Origin: Branchiostoma floridae
Lineage: Eukaryota > Chordata > Leptocardii > Amphioxiformes > Branchiostomatidae
Assembly (NCBI RefSeq): GCF_000003815.2
Contig: NC_049993.1
Coordinates: 12,327,189 to 12,389,188 of the forward strand
Direction: 5' to 3'
DNA: 62,000 bases
Shown here one piece after another: positions 1 through 11,310 of the stretch (position 1 is the first letter of the stretch; the number at the start of each line of letters is the position of its first letter). The notes under the pieces are model-generated. The model did not search any database and was not told where the DNA came from. It saw nothing but the letters and a program-made list of their open reading frames with translations. The position numbers and the translations under genes were made by a program.

Positions 1-1187
1 AGTCTTTCAGCCTTTTGCTCAGGTGTATCAGTTGATTTCTTAGCTTTATACAATGCTCTTCGCTTTGCAAGGGTTTCATCTCTGTTGTCATTTGTTGCTT
101 TGGCCTTTTTCTCCATAACTTTTGCCCTTGCTTCAGCCTTTTGCTCAGGTGTTTTAGCTTCTTTCTTAGCTTTATACAATTCTCTTCGCCTTGCAAGCCT
201 TTTATCTCTTTGGTCATCTGGTTCTTTTGTTATTCTACATTTGTATCTTGCTCTTTGCTTTGACAGTTCATCCACTTGTTGGTCTGCGTTTGTTTTGGAC
301 CTACATGTAGCTGAAGTGTAGTGTTCTTCATCTATGTCATTTATAAAATGTTGTTGTTTTTTTGACATGGTCTTCTCAGTGCTGTGTACAACTTGTGTTG
401 AGATTTCTGATGCAGATAAACATGTTTTATGTTGATTGGGCAGGACGACTTTGGTAGATTCTACTTCAGGTAGGTAAGTGGAAGATTGTAGATGTGGGTA
501 CTTGGATGAGGGCCTTACTTGGTCTGAATTGTTGTGAACAGAGTCATGCAAATACAAGACATTTTCTGTTTTAAGGGGTACAACCTCAAAATTGCAAGTT
601 AACATTGAATTTGTATGAAGTTGTTGCAAAAATAAACATAGACCACTGTTTGACGTGTGCATACTCAAGGTAGAAGTACCATGAATATCAGGCAATCCTG
701 TATTGTGGTTTCTGGCATGTGAATCATAGACAAAATATTTGTTGTCAGTGTGGAGTAAAGCTACAGTTGAACCTTCTAAGCCAGATGCTGTTATAAACAA
801 ACATGTATCAGATGCAGTAAATGCTTCTTCTAGGGCTTTCTTTAATGTGTAGTATGGATAATTTGCTTCTGTGCTGAATATATCTCCTGTGTACGATTCT
901 GCAATTGATGTGTGTACAGAATTATTGAGTAGATACCAATATTCTGGGAGGTTATCAACTGACAAGTAGTTAGTATAAGCTGGTAAAGATGGCTTTATGT
1001 GGTTGTAAAGTTCATCACCTTGAAACAGAATGATATCAAGATCTGTATCGATCCAGGAAGCTACATGCTTGTAAGTATTGTGAAACGCAATGGCAATGAA
1101 AGAATTTGAAGTGCATTGTCTACCTCTACTAGTCTCATTGAAAATAGTGTCACCTTGGTGGTAGTTTCCTGACAAAATTACTGACAT
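1..1187 (-). CDS. Transposon-type protein, cysteine-protease-like N-terminus plus basic repeats (3' partial)
   Basis: The minus strand is open for 395 codons from an ATG at 1187-1185 to the window edge. An in-frame TAA lies upstream at 1292-1290 and no other ATG lies between, so the start is well supported. Near the N-terminus is a YHQGD motif, then RGRQCTSNS with Cys25. About 130 residues later FVYDSHARN supplies Asp155 and His157. This Cys...Asp-Ser-His order resembles the papain-like/OTU-like and C76-type peptidase folds known from some transposon and large-DNA-virus proteins. From about residue 305 to the edge the protein is very basic, with two or more diverged repeats built on RR(E/A)LYKAKK and TPEQKAE. 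Such repeats are known upstream of Helitron helicase-type proteins, so a Helitron-like element is the favoured but unproven identity. No helicase or transposase domain lies in the window. Introns are not needed. Confidence 0.6.
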   Translation of the reverse strand, partial: MSVILSGNYHQGDTIFNETSRGRQCTSNSFIAIAFHNTYKHVASWIDTDLDIILFQGDELYNHIKPSLPAYTNYLSVDNLPEYWYLLNNSVHTSIAESYTGDIFSTEANYPYYTLKKALEEAFTASDTCLFITASGLEGSTVALLHTDNKYFVYDSHARNHNTGLPDIHGTSTLSMHTSNSGLCLFLQQLHTNSMLTCNFEVVPLKTENVLYLHDSVHNNSDQVRPSSKYPHLQSSTYLPEVESTKVVLPNQHKTCLSASEISTQVVHSTEKTMSKKQQHFINDIDEEHYTSATCRSKTNADQQVDELSKQRARYKCRITKEPDDQRDKRLARRRELYKAKKEAKTPEQKAEARAKVMEKKAKATNDNRDETLAKRRALYKAKKSTDTPEQKAER

Positions 1188-1198
1188 TTTGGATAACA

Positions 1199-2040
1199 GT
1201 GACAGAGGTTTGTGTAATAATGTACAAATGTAGTTGGTGGCAGAGTGTATAAGTTCACAGTGTGCTTGATGGCAGAGGGTAATACATGTTTACAGTCTGC
1301 TCAGTGGTAGGATAGTCTGGTAAAAAAATGAGTGCAAGTTCAGAGTGTGCTGAATGTCAGGGATAGTCATAAAGTACAAATGCAGTCTGTTCAGTGGCAG
1401 GATAGTCTGGTAATGAGTACAAGTGCACAGTCTGCTCAGTGGCAGAAGCTAGTACAAATGCACAGTCTGCTCGGTGGCAGAGGATTGTCTCGTAATTAGT
1501 TCAAGTTCACAGTCTGTTCAGTGGCAGGAAAGTCTGGTAATGAGTACAAGTGCACAGTCTGCTCAGTGGCAGAAGCTAGTACAAATGCACAGTTCTGCTC
1601 GGTGGCAGAAGATTGTCTCGTAATTAGTTCAAGTTCACAGTCTGTTCAGTGGCAGGAAAGTCTGGTAATGAGTACAAGTGCACAGTCTGCTCAGTGGCAG
1701 AAGCTAGTACAAATGCACAGTCTGCTCAGTGGCAGAGGATTGTCTCGTAATTAGTTCAAGTTCACAGTCTATTCAGTGGCAGGATAGTCTGGTAATGAGT
1801 ACAAGTGCCAGTCTGCTCAGTGGCAGAAGCTAGTACAAATGCACAGTCTGCTCAGTGGCAGAGGATTGTCTCGTAATTAGTTCAAGTTCACAGTCTGTTC
1901 TGTGGCAGGATAGTCTGGTAATGAGTACAAGTGCCAGTCTGCTTAGTGGCAGAGATTGGTTAAAGTGCTTTGTGGCAGAAGATGGTCTAGTAATAATTAG
2001 TGCAAGTTCACTGTCCGCTCAATGGCAGAAGATATTTGTA
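1199..2040. repeat. Tandem minisatellite, ~127-bp higher-order unit
   Basis: A phrase beginning gtctggtaatgagtacaagt recurs at 1405, 1532, 1660, 1787 and 1913, giving periods of 127, 128, 127 and 126 bp. Each unit contains about three diverged sub-units around cagtctgctcagtggcag. More degenerate sub-units continue to about 1199 on the left and about 2040 on the right. The array begins about a dozen bases upstream of the start codon of the minus-strand gene at 1-1187, so it occupies that gene's leader or promoter. Short plus-strand ORFs inside it are repeat translations, not genes. Confidence 0.9.
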
Positions 2041-2841
2041 AGTGCAGTGTTTGCTAAACAGTGTAAGTTTTTGCAAATTATATGACCAATATTTGGCAAG
2101 GTTTAATTTGGTTTAGTGTGTGTACAATGTAGAAGTGAAAGCAGTAGTAGAAGTTTGAGTAAAATGTTTATTAGTGTGAATGGTTCTTCTAATTGACTGT
2201 AAAGTTTGATTTTCAGTAGGCTTTGCTTCAATTCTGTGGCAGCTGAGGACTGCAGCAGTCACTACTGAAAGAAAAAGAAAGAAAATGTTAGACATCTGAT
2301 GCCAACTGAATATATTCAATATTTCAAAATTGGCCTGAATTGATTGGAGCAAGGTTAAAAATACAGAGGGGGAAGCTACTTGATTAGAGGTGCAAATTTC
2401 CACAATGATACACTATCATGCTGATTAATGTGTGTTGCTGACTTCTAAACAGCCTAATCTGGTGAAATGAAACGGAGTCAAACTTGCGTCACAAACCCTG
2501 ATCCCAACTGTAACACAAATGTTTTGCAATCTATCTCAAAGCATACCTACCCCCGGTACTTCTTGGCAGGCAGTGCCATTTTTTTTTAAATCCACCGTAT
2601 GTTATGATTAATATCTTTCTAAAAAGTAATACTAGCTACATCCAGCACTCATATTCTTGATCTACAGCCCTGAGGCTAAAAATAAATAAAAAATGAGAAC
2701 TTAAGTTCACATACAATATGTCAACACAATTTGTATAAATTCCTCTACTATATTGGGACATTAAAGAGTGCAGCCTCACTGACTGGACCCGCTGGACAGA
2801 GCCGCATGGAGGCGCTGTGTGAGGACTGGCCGACTGCCTAC

Positions 2842-2842
2842 A

Positions 2843-2900
<58 letters not shown>
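2842..2900. repeat. (TAC)n trinucleotide microsatellite
   Basis: About 19 uninterrupted copies of the triplet TAC/CTA. It creates artificial poly-Tyr (plus) and poly-Ser (minus) reading frames that should not be annotated as genes. Confidence 0.95.
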
Positions 2901-3339
2901 TAACATATACACATATATATTATGTATAACCAGCATAGCAGTATCACTTACAATTCCTTAAAATAAATAAATGCTTTCAGCAGTTCAGTAGTGGTTTGAT
3001 AAATTACTGTACACATGGGGAAAAGAAGTTCCAACCTGTCTGAATGGATAGCTACTTTACTAAACTAAAGGAAGAAAGGAATGATTCAGAAGGGATCTGG
3101 GAGAACTTAATTGCATGAAGAAACAACAATACGCCCCCCTCCCCCAGTAATTTGTTTACAAAACACAGAGGTCATTCCGCTGGTCAGCGAGAGACTGTGT
3201 AAACAACAGGCTAAAATAATTTATGACGCAAGTTTACTCCGTTTCGCCACTTATATACCCAGACTGAGAGCATTTTCTAGATGCCAGAGTTTATATGCAC
3301 TCACACTGACTGATTTGTACGGTAACTCGAACCAAGGAC

Positions 3340-3360
3340 CAAGGAGGTTTAACCTCCTTG
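3340..3360. repeat. Short palindrome CAAGGAGGTT-T-AACCTCCTTG
   Basis: Perfect 10-bp arms around one central base. The same arm sequence forms a longer perfect palindrome at 51650-51679, which suggests a dispersed family of minimal palindromic inserts. Confidence 0.8.
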
Positions 3361-3966
3361 CACGAACGAGTTATTTTTGTAATACCACCGACGTCCAGGG
3401 TACATAATTCTCGATCTACATTTACCTGAAGACACATACAGATGGACTAGTGTTACCTATACGCAACTATAAGGCATATAAGATTAAATATATGTCCTAC
3501 CTCACAGCGTTCGTTCCAAAATGGTGGACTAAAACTGGAGTGAATCTGTCGCCTTCTGTAGTGGTCACCAAACGCGAATAACCAATTAAAATAGCGCCAA
3601 ATGAAATATATAAGCTTAAAATTCCTTAATATCATTGAATAGAAATAATAGCCTAAGATTAAATTACATTATGAAATATATCAGAAATCTACCTATGAAA
3701 GTCTAATGTGTCTTCAGCTTTTTCCATCAGAAAAAGAACAGTTGTAGCAGTTGCATGCGGTTTCATGTGTATCCTGAAAATCACGCTCCCTCGCTTTTCT
3801 TGCTCCCTTGCCATATAAGGCAAAGCCTAAACATGAAATGTTGCAGGTCTTGCCATATAAGGCAATGGTTGAAACAACAAACATGGAGAGGTCTTCATGC
3901 TGTGTGACACCGTGTTGAACGAAGTACCATGCATCGAAGCATCCACTGAAGGTAAAACCCATTACA

Positions 3967-4000
3967 TTGCGTTTCGTCGCCAGAGGGCGACGAAACGCAA
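3967..4000. repeat. Perfect 15-bp hairpin with AGAG loop
   Basis: Arms TTGCGTTTCGTCGCC (3967-3981) and its exact reverse complement (3986-4000) flank a four-base loop. The stem is GC-rich and CpG-rich against an AT-rich, CpG-poor background. It could be a minimal transposon relic or a structured site; no neighbouring gene explains it. Confidence 0.9.
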
Positions 4001-4700
4001 AAATTGCTTTGTATCATTCTGAGGGAAAATAGTTTTCTATGCAACATGTTATTGGTATTGGCTATATTACGGAAGCTCTTGGCTCTGTGCCTGTATCATT
4101 GACTCAATCATGTATTGTTTCTCTTTAATTTTCAATCATTATATGTATTACTATTACTATTACTATTAGAGCAATTCTTTCTGAGATGAAATATGAGCGT
4201 TTGAGACCAGCCCTGACATTGGTAACATGTTGGAGTGGAATGTAGTAAGTGGGATGGGCATGTAACCTGTGTGTGCTCAGGGTGTGTTAGCTGTCTGTGA
4301 TACCACAGTTTCCATGGTACGAGAATGTCCACATCAGGCATGTAATGTCACTGAGGTAATGACTGCACGACATCTCTATAGGAGTTGGGAGTGATGGATA
4401 TGTTACGCAGTCATTGCATGTTAGGAAGATATGGTACTTACATTTGTAAGATGTCAGAAGTAGGTTAATATATTTAGTACAACTCTAAGCAGTTCCATTT
4501 TCATTTTCATAAGGAAATTGTGGATACTCAGTAGTTTAAAGCCTAATCAAAGCAGCATACTACAATTGAATGCGGAATCAACAATCTTGTTGAAGATTTA
4601 CTGGGTGTACATTTTAGTTTATGAATCTCTGTTTAGATTTTACGTTCGGAAATATTTGTGAATAATTTGATGTGGCACTGCGTAGAATTGAAAGTGCCTG

Positions 4701-4718
4701 GTGTGTGTGTGTGTGTGT
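4701..4718. repeat. (GT)n microsatellite
   Basis: Nine GT dinucleotides in a row. Confidence 0.9.
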
Positions 4719-6330
4719 AAACGTTTTCAAAAATTGTTTCCATTCTGAGTTCTGACCCACAACTTTTTGTGTGAACCTGTAAATTCTGTGTCCGTCTGGT
4801 GTATGTATTCTTGTGGCAGGTGTCCTATCAGTCATGCCTTTTCCTATGAATTTCATGCTCTGTTTTATAACAGCTGGGCCCCCATATCCACGAATCTACC
4901 AGGAACATTTGGTCATGCTTATTCATCATTGTGAATTTGTATATTCCAAATCAAAAAAGGAACCGTTCGACCTTGTTTTGGATGTCCCATCTGGCAGGAA
5001 TTGGCAAGATAGTGTTGAGTTACTAGGTCAAGTTTAAGGCCACGGGATATCCAGACTTGGCTTTGGAAACTATTTCACTGTGCTTGGGTTACAGTTATTT
5101 TTGTGCTCTGCCCTTGGGTTGCTATGCTGTTGGTCTGCATTTTTATCCGAATGCATTTCTGCTATATTATGGAATAATTGTCATCTTATTACTTGCTTGA
5201 TTCTATTACCAATAGCTGGCACACTAAAGGTTGCAATAATATAGAAATTGATAATAATTTGGAATTCTAATGGGCATGAATTTCATTATCAGCCCTGGAA
5301 ATATTACGGTTGAATTTCATCCAAATCATCGTCTAGCGCCCACTCAAAGTATCAAAAAGACAAGCACTATACTGCTTTTGGGCCATAGTGGAAATTAAAC
5401 TACCCTTTGGTGAATTTTTATCACTAAATTTACCACCTTGGTTGAATTCCTAATGATACTTATTTGATATAGAATGCCCTTGCTGATTGAATCTTCAGAA
5501 GCTTGGATTGGATTTCTCTTTGATTGGTTGGTCACTCCCTGGGAGATACATGTTACTGCTGTGAGGTGACATTGAAGATTCCATCATCTCTTATATCTAG
5601 GTCATACAGTTTCACAATGGATAGGCATTCTGCCATGTACTGTCACTGTATAATTCATAACGTACATAACATGACTTTCATGGTGTCTTTCAAATGTGGA
5701 AGATATCTTTTGACAGCCATGTATTCAAATGAGTCCCTTATACTATAGCTCTTGTATAGAATTTATTGAAGTATATAAATGTACATGTATGACATTTACG
5801 TGTATGAGACATGGAATTGTTTTTGCTGATTACTGTATATCTTCTAATATGTGTCATGGTTTTATTTTCTCTACTGCAAAATTATGATAATGAGAATATG
5901 TACAAATATATGTTAAACACACGCACACAATAAACATTCTTTCTATTTTTACTGCTAAATCAAATCCTTGCAAAAATAAATCAATTTACAGTAATCAGTT
6001 AATTAGTGAAAAATAAGTTTTTGTGAATAGTTCCCCGGATCTTAATTCACTCAAGTAGAACGCAAGAACTTAAGAAGGTGATAATTCATTGCTCGAGTTG
6101 TTGTTGTCAAATTTGAATAGACTAGATGACCCTCGGGTCATTGGGCTTTACCGATAATGTGCGTAGAATGGGGTGCCAGGGGGCCTTGGTCCTTTCTATT
6201 GACATGGGGTGAATTGTTCCCTACTAATGAAGATGCCTCCTTTGATAGATGGGAAATATATGGTCGTACGGATCAGAACAAAACATTTAATGGGGAGGGG
6301 GGTGTAACCTCCGGGACTGTGGCAACAAAA

Positions 6331-6648
6331 TGTGGTCTGGTCCAAACAGGAAGTTTTGTCTACTGGTAGAGTTGAGGTCAGTTTCTGTTTCAATGTATCA
6401 CTGTAAATTCTGAGACTAAATTTGTCAGTAGGGGTGAAAGGAAGAAAATCTGTACATTTTGCGGTTGTGGCCTGGTCCAAACAGGAAGTTTTGTCTACTG
6501 GTAGAGTTGAGAACTTGATGTCAGTTTCTCTTCAGCAATGTATCACTGTAAATTCTGAGACTAAACATAGCGGTAGGGGGGAAAGGAGGTGTTTGTAGTG
6601 TTAAAACTTAAAGTAAGAAAATCTGTATACAGTTTTGCACTGTGATGG
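6331..6648. repeat. Tandem duplication, ~135-bp period
   Basis: The segment beginning tgtggtctggtccaaacag at 6331 recurs at 6466 (tgtggcctggtccaaacag). Similarity continues through a shared block ending near ctgtaaattctgagactaaa and a further block around aagaaaatctgta. The copies differ by small indels and substitutions. No coding potential. Confidence 0.85.
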
Positions 6649-8077
6649 TTTGACAATGGGTTACCGTGAAAAGCGTGAGCATTAAACCATAAACCATAGC
6701 AAATATTTGAAGATTTACAGTATTAGGTGTTGTGTTAATTAGAAGAAAAAAAGACATACCTAAAGCCTGAAATTGAAAAGTGATTATTAGAATGTATACT
6801 AAACTGTCCATTTCGTTATATTGGACGGAAATACTAAAATAGTATTGCAGTATGAACCACCATGACAATTTACGGTATTGTGCCAGAGTTCTTCCAATAG
6901 ATAGGAATGTAGATAGGGCCAGCATTAAGCCCCAACTATTGATACCATGTTTAGAGCCAGACCTATCCTAAATCTTCTCGCGTTGACTAAAAATGGCAGA
7001 AGCTCTAGGCTAGCTTTCTGCAGGATTTTGTATGTGGGTGGCACAATTCTCCTTATGGTCATTGGTAGGTCCTGGAATTGATGTATAAACGCCATCTGAA
7101 ACAAGCTACCTGTGACGTTAATGTGTGGGAGTAGACTTTCAGGTCCTCATTACTGAATCTCTGTGTAGTCAATGTGCCATGGGAGTACGATTGGAGCTCA
7201 TCGTTATTCAATTTCCTTTGACGGTGCATTGCCATGAATACTTCAGTATGTGTGAGTGTTCTGCACAAGGGATGCTGTTCTCTGTGCGTGGATTGAGTAG
7301 AAATATTCTTCCTCTGATGTGTATCAAAATCTTATGCATGAAAGCTATTATTCAGTTTGCAATCTATGAATAGATATAGACTAAAGGATTTATTTGCAAA
7401 ACAATGGTATTGTGCATTGCTCGATCCATAATACACATCAGGGGCTAGACTAATTTTCACCTGTTTACAAGATGAATTTTAGATTTTTGTAACAGTGCGA
7501 CCTTAATTTTATGCACTGGTCCGGAATTGAATGATGACATCAGCGAGTTTTACTCCTGAAATTGTTCAGTAACCACAAACTGCCATGCAAATTAACTAGA
7601 TCAAAGGTAGTTTGGCTAACGTTACTCTCCAAGCAGAGGTTAGGCCCTGGCTGGTTTTGAAATTTTTTTCACGTTTTTGTTGGGCTTTCAATTTTGTCAA
7701 AGTAGAAGCCCGACAAGGAGTTGCAGCCTTTTTGTAAAAAAATCATACTGTAGAATATTTTACAATTTGTTAGCCAAATTGCTAAATAATGCTTTTTGTT
7801 TTGCATGGAAGATGCACAACTTAAACGTTACTAGGATACAAGGTCGACCTTTCCGTGCTTAGGTTTTAGTATCCCTTGTGACCTATATTTTGTTTTGTTG
7901 GTGTATTGTAAGGATATCCGCCCTTATGTGAAGTGGTACACTTTGAATACTTGTAGACCTGTGCAAATATCTGCTGTGGCTTGTGGCTTCTGGTTTGTGG
8001 ACAATCAGTAATTTTATGAAATCAGTTCTCTAATTTAAAAAACTAAATCATTGTGGATTGCATAATATGATATATGA

Positions 8078-8845
8078 TACTGAAATTCATTTACTTTGCT
8101 GGGACTGAATTTCTCAGTAGAAAAATTAAGGAAAGGAGCTTTTCATGCCCGTAGCCAGGATTTTGGTTGGGGGGGTTCTTTTTAGTAATTGTTGGACCAT
8201 CGAGCGCCGCAGGCGCGAGGCTCACGCCGAAGGCGTGAGCTGCCTAGGGGGGTCCGGGGGCATGCTCCCCCGGAAAAATTGAATTTTTGACCCCCTGAAA
8301 CGCCATTTCCTGAATTTTGACGGGCAAAAATCGCTTGCGAAGTTTAATGGAATTTCTATTAAAGGACAAGGCTTTTGCGTAAGTCTTTGAGGCCAACTTC
8401 CTCGACATATTTTCACCATGTCCGACACCAAAGGCGCGAGGCGTCGCAATGGAGGTCCGGGGAAATTTTGAAATCTGGACCCTCTGAAAAGCCATTTCCT
8501 GCACTTTCTGGGCCAAATTTAGCTGATAGACTCACTACGATTGGCTGAAATGTCTATCAGGGAAAAATACAAATCAGTCATGATTTGAAAAAAAATCTTG
8601 GACATGAAAAAGTGGACCTTCGAGCCTGAAATAGCGGACCTTTTGAGCGTGTGGGGGGGTTCTTCCGAACCCCCCGAACCCCCCCTGGCTACGGGCATGC
8701 TTTTGTGGTGTTTTAAGTTCCCGATTGAAAGGATTTTGTAGTGCAGTTATAGTTCATTTGAAAGGCCTATTTGCTGTGTTATAAATTTTTGGTGCAGAGG
8801 TCTCTGTGAAAATAGAACCACTGCAAAATTTTAAGGTTTACAGTA
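8078..8845. mobile_element. Short palindromic MITE (~207 bp) split by a second element
   Basis: Starts with tactgaaattcattta and ends with aggtttacagta, matching the ends of intact copies at 29241-29430, 36895-37114 and 40614-40821. Internal landmarks such as the cttttgtggtgttttaag phrase also match (cttttcgcggtggttttaag in the other copies). Removing the 556-bp insert at 8144-8699 and one copy of its 5-bp target duplication leaves 207 bp, close to the 190-220 bp of the other copies. Confidence 0.8.
8144..8699. mobile_element. Non-autonomous DNA transposon, 16-bp TIR, 5-bp TSD
   Basis: The ends are exact inverted repeats, CATGCCCGTAGCCAGG at 8144-8159 and its complement at 8684-8699. They are flanked by direct repeats ctttt at 8139-8143 and 8700-8704. 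The insertion interrupts an older MITE whose intact form is visible elsewhere in the window, so the empty site confirms the boundaries. Inside are two copies of a ~189-bp unit (anchor ctgaaa at 8295 and 8484) also found four times in the element at 12445-13343. G/C runs and short palindromes lie next to both ends. No transposase is encoded. The superfamily is not assigned. Confidence 0.88.
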
Positions 8846-9646
8846 CCGTACTGATAGGTCCAAACTCTCAGTGAATTTACAAAATTTCACAATCTACAGT
8901 GACTAATTCTCACAACATTTCATATTGCGCCATTTAGAAGGAAACACAACTTGTCCTTTGTTTGTTTAGACATTAGCATGTATTCTAAATTGGTAGTGGA
9001 ACATGTACATACATGTGTGTCACTGTGCACACAGAACTCCAGTCCACACTGTTGTCCTTTTGTAGTAGAGCATGGTGACACGGGTCACCTGGTCTCAGGT
9101 GTAAACAAACGTCTTTGTACCCGTTTCCGATTCCTCGCTGATTAGAGCGGGATATCTAGGTGTAAACATGGCGGGATTGCTTCACTAAGCCCCCCTCTCC
9201 GCTCTCAGGAAATGTACAATTTGTGTATTGTTAGTACATCTAGAAAGACTTTTGTATAGATTATGTAGTATCAATGAATGCAAGGGCTAAGCTGTGCATA
9301 AGGTAGCCTTCATTCTCATCAGTTATGTGGCTTCTTTGAAGTCAGGTTGTTCAAACACTGGCTTTGTCGGATGACCTTGCAAAAACACCTCACTCAGTTC
9401 TCTGTTGTTTGACAAATGGGTGTGAGTCGTCATGTTTGTTTTGTCATCTATCAAACAACAACAAACATCACAGGAACAACAACAACGATAGTCCTAAACT
9501 TTATCTTGTACCAGCAACATACTTGTATCCAGATATGTTGTGTATGTGATTAGGCAGTAGACAAATTAGAGAAAGTTCATGATTTTAAGATCAATTCACC
9601 ACTTAGTATTTTTTTAAAGACTAGAAAGTTTTGAACTTGTATGTAG

Positions 9647-9872
9647 GTGGGGTCATGAGGCATAACTGCAGAGTATTTGGCCCAGAGGTCCTGGGTTCCA
9701 ATCCTGTCATACTATCGATCTTGTACCGTGGGAAAGTCTCTTCCTGACTCCCCCAGGTGTAAAAATGGGCACCCGTCTTCCAATACAATGCTTGAGACAT
9801 CATAAGTAACAACCAACTGCCTGTACATCCTTGAAAAGGCTATGGCCGTATGGGGCTACCTTTACCCTTTTT
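9647..9872 (+). mobile_element. tRNA-derived SINE
   Basis: The left part is tRNA-like: a gtggggtcatgaggcataac start and an intact Pol III B box, GGTTCCAATCC, at 9694-9704. It is followed by a tRNA-unrelated domain with gtgggaaagtctcttcct and caggtgtaaaaatgggcacc. Similar central-domain phrases occur near 11132 and 38889. The tail is not sharply bounded and no target duplication was seen. Confidence 0.65.
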
Positions 9873-11131
9873 AAAGGCAGCCCTAAAAACCCCTCCAAAT
9901 CCTTCAATGGTTCAGTCTAAATTGTGATTGTCAGCTGTCACCTGTAATTGGCCCACTTATCAGAGTAACAAGATGTTGCAGTAGCCCATTGCAACATCTT
10001 GTCACATTGAAAAGTGGGTCAAAAGGAGTAAAACCAGTAGTTTTGTCTGGAGTATAGCAGCTGTTACCTCTTACCTTTTCTTATTAACCCACTTCCTTCT
10101 TTAGTGAGATTATCTCTTATTTCACGTGAATGGAACCAAATGCTTCACTTCCTGATCATATCACATGGAAGGCTAACTTTTGTTATGGGCACATTGTAGT
10201 GTAACTTGTACCTCCTCAAATCAGATTACAAGAACTTTGAGGGAAAGAAATACCATACTGTAACTAAATAGGTTGGTTTTCACCGGACGTATTTTCATTG
10301 TGGAAGTTAAAGCACTTTTTTGTGGAGTTTGATAATACTAGTAGTAGTAAATTGCGATTAGGAACTTATACTCGCAGTTGAGAGCTCACTGCAAAAACTA
10401 TAAAGTAAAAACCACCGCAACCAATTCAAGATTTATAATAATTAGTTTGCTGTTGCTACCTGCAAATGGTACCTTTGTTGTTATTTTTATTTCCTGTTGT
10501 TTCTCATGACAAGAACAAACCCAAAGCAAAAGAATTTTTATAGGTAAAAACGCTCTATTTATTCCTTTGGCAGAATAAAGATAAATGATAGTTTTAAATG
10601 TTACTGGGTATAAATAATAACCACAAGCAATAATCTCCTATTTTGTGGCCATCTCCGGACATTTGATAAATGGATGGTGATGAATGTTACCCTGGTAGAA
10701 AAGATAGGCAGTTTCTCCTGCTCCTTTGGGACACATCTGTCATACTTCATGTGTCCACCAGGTCTTTTCTCTCTCCTAACAGCTTGCTGAGAAATCTCCA
10801 TGCCTAATGGATTTCCTCCCAAAACAGTTGCAGGAATTTCTAGCCAGAAAGGGGTCATGATTTCATTGCTCCCTGCTTGTACAATGTACAACATGTGGCT
10901 TTGCAAGCCTTGAGATTTTTCTCATCATTTTGGTAATTTCAGTAAATAAACACGCAGCAAAACATCAGGCATGTGTTGTTAAATATAGGATAAGAAATTT
11001 TGAGTTGGAGAAATTCATTCCTTTAATTTAATTAAAAAGAATTATCTAATGTCGAAGAGATTGACAAGGTGCCTTGGTTGCCTTGAAGTTAGGATTGTTG
11101 ACTGCAAATGTGTGTAAGTTCAGGCACCTCT

Positions 11132-11310
11132 GGAAAGGTATCCGCAGGCGTGCCCTACAGAAAGGTACTTTACACCTATTTCCTGATGCAACTCACATTA
11201 AAATGAGTACCTAGTTTCAGTCCTGTCGGATGTATGGAGAAGTAGAGCTGACGGCTCTGTGTTTGAGGAGAGGCACACCTCGAGCATGCATAAGATCCCA
11301 CTGCACTTAC
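11132..11310 (+). mobile_element. SINE central/3' domain fragment
   Basis: Contains a diverged version of the conserved SINE phrase (gtgccctacagaaaggtac, then aaaatgagtacctagtttc) followed by a gtgtttgaggagaggcacac segment. The tRNA-like head is missing or too diverged to see. Boundaries are approximate. Confidence 0.5.

Noticed and set aside
1199-2040. CRISPR-like array
   Set aside because: Units are contiguous tandem copies with no unique spacers, in a eukaryotic context.
2636-2961. Poly-Ser and poly-Tyr ORFs
   Set aside because: Produced by the (TAC)n microsatellite.
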